Source of the DNA: Clostridia bacterium
GTDB taxonomy: Bacteria; Bacillota; Clostridia; Oscillospirales; Feifaniaceae
Direction of reading: 5' to 3'
NCBI GenBank assembly: GCA_017427525.1
Contig: JAFRSP010000066.1
Span: 1 to 40,373 of the forward strand
DNA: 40,373 nt
The position numbers and the translations under genes were made by a program. Shown piece by piece: positions 35,199 to 40,373 of the stretch (positions are counted from its first letter, which is position 1; each line of letters opens with the position of its first letter). Below the pieces are notes generated by a model that worked only from the letters and a program-made list of their open reading frames with translations, searched no databases and was not told the DNA's origin.

Positions 35199-35918
35199 TC
35201 ACCCGGGAAGGGCCTCCTCTTCGGACAGGAGCAGGCGGGTGGCCTCGAGCTCGAGCGCCTCGCTGCGCCGGAAGGATTCGCCCGCCATCTCATAGCGCAG
35301 GGCGAAAAAAATCTGCCGCTCGGCCTCGAGGGCGTCGAGCACCGACTCCCGGTCGAGGGCGGGGTGGGTCTTGCACAGCTGCTCGGCATAGTTGCCGGCA
35401 CGGTAGGTCTCGCTGCCGGCAAAGCGGCTGTTGTGCACCTCGAGCAGCGGAAGCAGCAGGTCGCGGCGGATCTGTCCCGTCAGAGCGGCGGCCTCCAGCA
35501 GCTCGCCGCTGTCGGCAAGCTGAACGGTACGGATCACCAGCGCCCAGAAGGCATTTTCCGCCCGCTGGAGACGGCCGGCGGCGTCGGGATCCGGAACTGC
35601 GGTTCTGGGCCGCCACTCCCAGAGCGGCTCGGCCTCGCGCGGGCAGACAAAGCCGCTCTCACAGAGGGCGCGCATCAGCAGCGGGGGCTCTTGCTCAAAG
35701 AGGCAAAGCAGCCCGTCTTCTCCCTCGCGGGCCATAGCGGTCAGCCCTTCGAGCTTCTCTGCCAGACGAACCAGCAGCGCTTCGCGCAGGGCCGCCCCCT
35801 TTTCGGTGCAGAGCAGCCAGAGCTGCTGCGCGCCTCCCAGCGGCGGCAGGCGAAACAGCGCCGTCAGCCCGCTCTCCCGGGCGGCAAGCCGGGCCAATTG
35901 GGCAAAGCGACCTTCCAT
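35199..35918 (-). CDS. Unknown helical protein, 239 residues
   Basis: This protein is not recognised. It is acidic, leucine- and alanine-rich, with no membrane segment or signal peptide. The C-terminal part (about 120-225, NAFWALVIRTVQLADSGELLEAAA ... RYEMAGESFRRSE abbreviated) faintly recalls the helical domain of nucleotidyltransferases such as aminoglycoside adenylyltransferases. The catalytic GSxxxGxxxxDSD-type motif was not found, so no function is assigned. AAAGGAGG lies 8 bases before the ATG. The preceding gene on the strand is the ribbon-helix-helix regulator, 106 bases away. Confidence 0.7.
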   Translation of the reverse strand: MEGRFAQLARLAARESGLTALFRLPPLGGAQQLWLLCTEKGAALREALLVRLAEKLEGLTAMAREGEDGLLCLFEQEPPLLMRALCESGFVCPREAEPLWEWRPRTAVPDPDAAGRLQRAENAFWALVIRTVQLADSGELLEAAALTGQIRRDLLLPLLEVHNSRFAGSETYRAGNYAEQLCKTHPALDRESVLDALEAERQIFFALRYEMAGESFRRSEALELEATRLLLSEEEALPG

Positions 35919-36024
35919 GGGGCGCGCCTCCTTTCCGATGCGGTTTTCCTTAGAAGGATCTTGGGCGAAGAGAAAGCCGCTACCGGTTCCCCTTTGCCCG
36001 GTTGTGCATTTTGCATGACGGATC

Positions 36025-36216
36025 TTATCTCTCCGTCTCCTTTTTCAGTTTCTCCACGCACTTTGCGATCACGGCGGCGACCGTGGTATCGTGCTCGGCG
36101 GCGTAGATCTTCAGAAACTTCTTATTTTCAGGAGAAAGCGCGATATTCATGGAGACCCGTTCCCCGTTCACGGAGCTCCGATCCTCGCGGAAAAGCTCCT
36201 TTTTTTTCTTTGACAT
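36025..36216 (-). CDS. Ribbon-helix-helix DNA-binding protein
   Basis: This 63-residue protein has a basic start (SKKKKELF), a beta-strand RVSMNIALS and two helices (PENKKFLKIYAAEHDTTVAA and VIAKCVEKLKK), the MetJ/Arc ribbon-helix-helix arrangement common in antitoxins and plasmid regulators. AGGAGG lies 7 bases before the ATG at 36216; a longer frame starting at 36255 was rejected. No toxin of a known family is adjacent. A palindrome overlapping its promoter suggests autoregulation. Confidence 0.78.
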   Translation of the reverse strand: MSKKKKELFREDRSSVNGERVSMNIALSPENKKFLKIYAAEHDTTVAAVIAKCVEKLKKETER

Positions 36217-36254
36217 GACGGTACCTCCTGTTTGCATATATAGTTTTCTGTGCA

Positions 36255-36266
36255 TCTATGCATAGA
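36255..36266. promoter_or_regulatory. 12-base palindrome, possible ribbon-helix-helix operator
   Basis: TCTATGCATAGA is a perfect 12-base palindrome. It overlaps the -10 element (36264-36269, - strand) and the expected transcription start of the regulator gene. TGCAT recurs at 36233, 36251 and 36259, giving a small repeat cluster of the kind bound by such regulators. Confidence 0.5.
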
Positions 36267-36292
36267 ATACATGAATTTTCCAAAAAGTTCAA
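36264..36292 (-). promoter_or_regulatory. Proximal promoter of the ribbon-helix-helix gene
   Basis: On the - strand TTGAAC, a 17-base spacer and TATTCT. Confidence 0.55.
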
Positions 36293-36304
36293 TCTTTTGA
36301 AAAA

Positions 36305-36334
36305 ATTATACCACGAAAAAGGGCGCTGCGGCAA
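36305..36334 (-). promoter_or_regulatory. Distal promoter of the ribbon-helix-helix gene
   Basis: On the - strand TTGCCG, an 18-base spacer and a perfect TATAAT, about 40 bases upstream of the proximal promoter. Confidence 0.55.
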
Positions 36335-36362
36335 GCAAAAAGGCCCTTTGCGGAAAAAGAAC

Positions 36363-36391
36363 TGGACAGGGTTCCCTTTTGCTGCTACAAT
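36363..36391 (+). promoter_or_regulatory. Promoter of msrA
   Basis: TGGACA at 36363-36368, a 17-base spacer and TACAAT at 36386-36391, divergent from the ribbon-helix-helix promoters. Confidence 0.7.
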
Positions 36392-36451
36392 CGGAAAAAC
36401 AGCATGTGGTCTGCTCTTGCAGGCCGAAGCAAGACGAAGGAGGAATGGAAC

Positions 36452-36982
36452 ATGGCGGAGCCCAAGGCAGCCATTCTGGCAGGAGGATGTTTTTGGTGCA
36501 TGGTGATGCCCTTCGACGGGAAAGAGGGCGTGCTCTCCATCCGATCGGGCTATACCGGCGGCACGGTGGAAAACCCCACCTATCCCCAGGTGAAGGCCCA
36601 GACCACCGGCCATGTGGAGGCGGTGAAGATCGAATACGACCCTGACCGCATCAGCTTTTCAGAGCTGCTCGATGTCTTTTGGCGGCAGATCGACCCCACC
36701 GACGACGGAGGGCAGTTCGGAGACCGCGGCAGCTCCTATCGCACGGCGATCTTCTATTTTGACGAGGAGCAGCGGCAGGCCGCCGAAGCCTCCCGCGCCG
36801 CAATGGAGGCCTCGGGAAAGTTCGCTGGCCCGATCGTGACTCCCATTTTGCCGGCCGCTCCCTTCTATGAGGCGGAGGAGTATCATCAGGATTATGCCAA
36901 GAAGGAGCCGGAGAAATATGCCGACGATTTTGCCGTGAAGCAGCGTAAGGCCTTTCTGCACGAGCTCTGGGACGAGGCTTGA
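36452..36982 (+). CDS. msrA: Peptide methionine (S)-S-oxide reductase MsrA
   Basis: This 176-residue enzyme reduces the S-epimer of methionine sulfoxide in proteins and free amino acid. The GGCFWC motif places the catalytic cysteine at Cys13, and SGYTGGTVENPTY is typical. The only other cysteine is Cys16, so recycling must use Cys16 or external thiols, not a C-terminal cysteine. The longest frame starts upstream at 36404, but AAGGAGG at 36437-36443 fits the ATG at 36452. It is a single-gene unit convergent with asd. Confidence 0.95.
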   Translation: MAEPKAAILAGGCFWCMVMPFDGKEGVLSIRSGYTGGTVENPTYPQVKAQTTGHVEAVKIEYDPDRISFSELLDVFWRQIDPTDDGGQFGDRGSSYRTAIFYFDEEQRQAAEASRAAMEASGKFAGPIVTPILPAAPFYEAEEYHQDYAKKEPEKYADDFAVKQRKAFLHELWDEA

Positions 36983-37033
36983 AAATCTGTCGGAAAAGGC
37001 CTCCGGCCCGCGGCAGATGGGAGAAAAAACAAG

Positions 37034-37066
37034 AAAAGGCGAAGGGAGAAATCCCTTCGCCTTTTT
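37034..37066. terminator. Bidirectional terminator between msrA and asd
   Basis: AAAAGGCGAAGGGA pairs perfectly with TCCCTTCGCCTTTT around a GAAA loop, 14 base pairs. A-run on one side and T-run on the other let it end both convergent transcripts. Confidence 0.92.
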
Positions 37067-37083
37067 GCTTTTTGCAGACAGAC

Positions 37084-38091
37084 TTATTTCCCGATCACCA
37101 GCTCCGCGATTTGCACGGCGTTGGTGGCGGCGCCCTTGCGGATCTGATCGCCGCAGCACCACAGCGCAAGTCCGCCGGTCTCGCTGGCGAGATCGGCGCG
37201 GATACGGCCCACATAGACCAGATCCTGATCCGAGGTGTCGAGCGGCATGGGGTAGAGGCGGTTTTGCGGATCGTCGACCAGGCGGCAGCCGGGCGCCGCG
37301 GCAACGGCGGCTCTGGCTTGCTCCAACGAGACCGGACGCTCGGTTTCGATCGAAACCGAGACCGAGTGTGAACGCACCACAGGGACCCGCACGCAGGTGC
37401 AGGTCACCTTCATGGCGTCGTTGTGCAGGATCTTGCGGCCCTCGTTTTGCAGCTTCATCTCCTCGCTGCTGTAGCCCTGTTCGTTAAAGGAGCCGATCTG
37501 CGGGATGAGGTTGAAGGCGATCTGATACGGGAAGGCTGAGCAGGAGACCGCCTCTCCGCGGGAGAGGGCCTCTACCTGTTCCTCCAGCTCCCGCATGCCG
37601 GCCACGCCCGCTCCGGACACGGCCTGATAGGTCGAGGCGATGATGCGGGTGATGGGGGAGATCCGGTGGATGCCGGACACTGCCATCAGCGTGATGATGG
37701 TGGTGCAGTTGGGATTTGCGATAATGCCCTTGTGCCAAGCGATGTCCTGCGGGTTGATCTCGGGCACCACCAGCGGCACGGCGGGATCGAGACGGTAGGC
37801 GCTGGAATTGTCCACAACCACGGCTCCGGCGGCCGCCGCGTGGGGGAGAAGCTCCAAGGCGACGTCGTTTTCCGCGGCGCCCAGCACGATATCACAGCCG
37901 GAAAAGGCCTTGGACGTGGCCTCTTGAATTTCCACCTGCTCGCCCCGGAAGGACAGCGTTTTTCCGGCGCTGCGGGCAGAGGCCAGCGGCACCAGGGAGG
38001 AGATCGGGAATTTGCGCTCCTCTAAGATTTTCATCATTTCACGGCCGACTGCACCGGTCGCACCGAGCACGGCAACACGATATTCTTTCAT
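37084..38091 (-). CDS. asd: Aspartate-semialdehyde dehydrogenase
   Basis: This 335-residue enzyme reduces aspartyl phosphate to aspartate semialdehyde with NADPH, the branch-point step for lysine, threonine and methionine. The Rossmann start is RVAVLGATGAVGREMM. The catalytic cysteine is Cys129 in NPNCTTI and the acid-base histidine is His242 in VVRSHSVSV. GGAGG lies 8 bases before the ATG at 38091; the longer frame to 38298 crosses the lysC end and was rejected. It follows lysC after 94 bases with no terminator, so the two are probably cotranscribed. Confidence 0.96.
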   Translation of the reverse strand: MKEYRVAVLGATGAVGREMMKILEERKFPISSLVPLASARSAGKTLSFRGEQVEIQEATSKAFSGCDIVLGAAENDVALELLPHAAAAGAVVVDNSSAYRLDPAVPLVVPEINPQDIAWHKGIIANPNCTTIITLMAVSGIHRISPITRIIASTYQAVSGAGVAGMRELEEQVEALSRGEAVSCSAFPYQIAFNLIPQIGSFNEQGYSSEEMKLQNEGRKILHNDAMKVTCTCVRVPVVRSHSVSVSIETERPVSLEQARAAVAAAPGCRLVDDPQNRLYPMPLDTSDQDLVYVGRIRADLASETGGLALWCCGDQIRKGAATNAVQIAELVIGK

Positions 38092-38185
38092 GGGAAGACC
38101 TCCAGTTGAAGAGAGTTGTATCGGGCGGCCGCGGGACTCCGCGGCGGGAAAGAGGGGATCCGGCGGGAACCCTGCAGAAAAGAAA

Positions 38186-39535
38186 CTACAGGGCGGCGTG
38201 CGGCGCTTGGTCTGCCGGCTCCACAAAATTGGAATAAATGGTGCGCAGCGCCGTTTCGAAATCTTTGTTTTCCACGCCGACGATGATATTGAGCTCATCG
38301 CTGCCCTGGGCGATCATGCGGATATTGATCTTCGCATCACCCAGCGCCGCAAAAAGCCGGCCTGAAACGCCGGGGCGGTAGCTCATACCGCGTCCCACCA
38401 CGGCGACCAGAGCGATGGAATCGACGATGCGGATATCGGCAGGGCGGCAGACGGCGCGGATCTCGCCCACGATGTCGTAGAGGCAGCTCTCGACCTGGTC
38501 GCTCGAGACCACCACCGAAAAGCTGTCGATCCCGGAGGGAATATGCTCCACCTCGACCCGGTATTTTTCAAAGACCTCGAGGGCGCGGCGGATGATGCCG
38601 AGATTGTCCTCATGCTGGTTTTTGGAGACCGTGACCACGGTAAAGTTTTTCTTTCCGGTCAGGCCGGTGATAAGGGCGCTGCTGTCAGGCAGATCGGCGG
38701 CATCTTCTCCGCAGATGATGGTGCCGTCGTCGTCCGGCGCGTTGGTGTTGCGGATGTTGATGGGGATGCCGGCGTCCTTCACGGGGTAGATGGCGCCTTC
38801 GTGCAGCACGTTGGCCCCCATATAGGCCAGCTCCCGCAGTTCGGGATAGGTGATGGTGTCGATCCGGCGGGGATTGTCGATGATGCGGGGGTCGGCCATC
38901 AGGATACCGGACACGTCGGTCCAGTTCTCATAGAGATCGGCGCCGGCGGCGGCGGCCAGCAGGGCGCCGCTGATATCGCTTCCGCCGCGTGAGAAGACCT
39001 TGATGCGGCCGCCCGGCAGGCTTCCGTAAAAGCCGGGCATGACAAGGCGCTCGTGTTCCTGCAGGGCCTCGCGGATGGCGGCGTAGGTCTTTTCCGTATT
39101 GAGCTTTCCGTCGAAATCAAAAAGGACAAGCTGTGCGGCGTCGACAAAATCAAAGCCGAGGTATTCGGCCATCATGCGGGCGGTCAGGTACTCCCCGCGC
39201 GAGACCAGCTCGTCGACCGAAAGGCTTTTGTCGAGCCTGGCGCGAAGCTTTGCGAAATCCTCCTCGATGTTGATCTCGAGCCCCAGCTCCTGCTTGATCT
39301 CGAGATAGCGGGACTCGATGAGGGAAAACACCGATTCGCAGGAGACGGAATACTGCAGATGCGCATGACAAAGATAGAGCAGATCGGTGATCTTATTGTC
39401 GTCCTTGCTGCGCTTGCCGGAGGCAGAGACGACAATCAGGCGGCGCGACTCATCGGCATCGACGATGGATTTGACTTTTTGGAACTGCTTTGCGTCGGCC
39501 AGAGAGGAGCCGCCGAATTTTGCGACTTTCAGCAT
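38186..39535 (-). CDS. lysC: Aspartate kinase
   Basis: This 449-residue monofunctional kinase phosphorylates aspartate, the first committed step of the family. The kinase core has KFGGSSLADAKQF near the N-terminus, SRGEYLTARMMAEYLGF, FSRGGSDISGALLAAAAGA and WTDVSGI. Two ACT domains occupy about residues 295-449 and are the usual site of feedback inhibition, but the effector (Lys or Thr) cannot be read from sequence. AAGGAG precedes the ATG at 39535. It lies 77 bases after hom on the same strand. Confidence 0.95.
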   Translation of the reverse strand: MLKVAKFGGSSLADAKQFQKVKSIVDADESRRLIVVSASGKRSKDDNKITDLLYLCHAHLQYSVSCESVFSLIESRYLEIKQELGLEINIEEDFAKLRARLDKSLSVDELVSRGEYLTARMMAEYLGFDFVDAAQLVLFDFDGKLNTEKTYAAIREALQEHERLVMPGFYGSLPGGRIKVFSRGGSDISGALLAAAAGADLYENWTDVSGILMADPRIIDNPRRIDTITYPELRELAYMGANVLHEGAIYPVKDAGIPINIRNTNAPDDDGTIICGEDAADLPDSSALITGLTGKKNFTVVTVSKNQHEDNLGIIRRALEVFEKYRVEVEHIPSGIDSFSVVVSSDQVESCLYDIVGEIRAVCRPADIRIVDSIALVAVVGRGMSYRPGVSGRLFAALGDAKINIRMIAQGSDELNIIVGVENKDFETALRTIYSNFVEPADQAPHAAL

Positions 39536-39612
39536 GAAACAGGAATCTCCTTTTTTGAATTGGGGGGCGAAACACGGCCGCGGAAGGCCGCTTCGGTCCG
39601 TACGGGGATAGA

Positions 39613-40373
39613 TCAGTCGAGAAACCGGGCGGCAAACAGGGAATCGTCGAGCTGGAGCAGGCGATCCCGCAGGGGGTAGAAGCGGGAGGCGGGCAGCTCC
39701 CCGGTTTCCAGCGTGACGCGGCCGGGCGCGCGGCAAGTCTCCTGAATATCGGAGCCCAGAGCCTCGCAGGCCGCCTGTGCGGCCTCCTCGCGGACACGCA
39801 GCCACCAGCGCCCCTTGAGCAGGGAGAGATCGGAATGCAGCGCCTTTCCCGAGCGGGGCCGGCCGCGGCCGCCCGACTCGATATCAAGCAGGTCCTGCAC
39901 CACGGCGTTGGCGGTGGGAAGAGAGCCTGCGCCCTGTCCGTAGAATTTCAGCGCGCCGACGCTGGGGGCCTCGATGCAGGCGAGATTGTAGTTGAGGGGA
40001 ACGGCGGCCTCGAGGGACTGGTTTCCGACCAGAACCGGTTCCACCGTGCAGCAGAGGGAGTCGCCCTCCCGCCGGGCAAGGGCCATCAGCTTGAAGACCC
40101 GCCCCATCGCGGCGGCGTCGGCCACATCGGCGCCTGTGATGCGCCGGATGCCGAAGACCGGCACATCGTCAAAGGCGGGGGCGAAGGAAAAGGCCACGCC
40201 GCAGGCCACCACGGCCTTGTTCTGCACGTCGAGCCCGTCGATATCGGCGGTAGGGTCGGCCTCCGCATAGCCCAGAGCCTGCGCCGCGGCCAGCACCTCG
40301 CCGAAATCCGCGCCCTCGGTGGTCATGCGGGAGAGGATGTAGTTGGTCGTGCCGTTGAGGATGCCGGAAAAGC
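39613..40373 (-). CDS. hom: Homoserine dehydrogenase, 3' part only
   Basis: The last 252 or so residues are present; the N-terminal NAD(P)-binding domain lies outside the window. The visible start reads FSGILNGTTNYILSRM, a hallmark of the catalytic domain, then GYAEADPTADIDGLD, with the catalytic acidic and lysine residues of the family expected just after. The enzyme reduces aspartate semialdehyde to homoserine, so it completes a hom-lysC-asd cluster. The C-terminal region ends soon after about residue 230 of the visible part, and may include a short regulatory extension. The first M of the visible open frame (40326) is internal, not a start. Confidence 0.95.
   Translation of the reverse strand, partial: FSGILNGTTNYILSRMTTEGADFGEVLAAAQALGYAEADPTADIDGLDVQNKAVVACGVAFSFAPAFDDVPVFGIRRITGADVADAAAMGRVFKLMALARREGDSLCCTVEPVLVGNQSLEAAVPLNYNLACIEAPSVGALKFYGQGAGSLPTANAVVQDLLDIESGGRGRPRSGKALHSDLSLLKGRWWLRVREEAAQAACEALGSDIQETCRAPGRVTLETGELPASRFYPLRDRLLQLDDSLFAARFLD

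Overview
The window is a chromosomal segment that includes the replication-origin region of a GC-rich member of the Bacillota. The best guess is class Clostridia, possibly an Oscillospirales-type gut anaerobe. The evidence is the dnaA-dnaN-yaaA-recF-remB-gyrB-gyrA run, a Soj/Spo0J pair with a perfect parS, Clostridia-like CarD, DUF3048, DUF1294 and RibU genes, strong AGGAGG ribosome sites, and frequent TTG or GTG starts. Genus-level placement is inference. No rRNA, tRNA, CRISPR array, insertion sequence or prophage was seen.

Layout. Positions 1-7.8 kb, all on the + strand: parA, parB, serS, a 680-base gap with a terminator and parS, two tandem near-duplicate MFS carriers of the oxalate/formate type, and an orphan membrane protein. 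Positions 8.1-18.8 kb: lexA on the - strand, then dnaA, an AT-rich gap with DnaA-box-like repeats (candidate oriC), dnaN, yaaA, recF, remB, gyrB and gyrA. Positions 19-20.1 kb: a PAP2-like membrane protein and a SnoaL-like protein. Positions 20.5-24.2 kb, - strand: a third MFS carrier, trpS and an AEC-type carrier. Positions 24.6-28.8 kb, + strand: a DUF3048 lipoprotein, mutY and a MATE pump with a strong promoter and a long leader. Positions 28.8-31.3 kb, - strand: ribU behind a complete FMN riboswitch, a CarD-type regulator, and tcdA broken by one in-frame TGA. Positions 31.6-33.9 kb, + strand: a polysaccharide deacetylase, a DUF1294 protein and an unknown membrane protein. Positions 34.0-36.2 kb, - strand: five small or unassigned genes including a ribbon-helix-helix regulator with a palindrome at its promoter. 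Position 36.4 kb: msrA. Positions 37.1 kb to the end, - strand: asd, lysC and the 3' part of hom, the common aspartate-family pathway to lysine, threonine and methionine.

How it works together. The first half is mostly chromosome replication, segregation and topology: initiator, clamp, gap repair, gyrase, ParABS and the SOS repressor. The second half is housekeeping metabolism, transport and repair. Most transcription units have a readable sigma-A promoter and many end in clear intrinsic terminators. The most notable points are the nonsense codon in tcdA, the FMN riboswitch unit, the palindrome at the ribbon-helix-helix promoter, the untyped leader before the MATE gene, the oriC candidate, and the unassigned small-gene cluster at 34.0-36.2 kb. 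No clearly new multi-gene system could be demonstrated from sequence alone.
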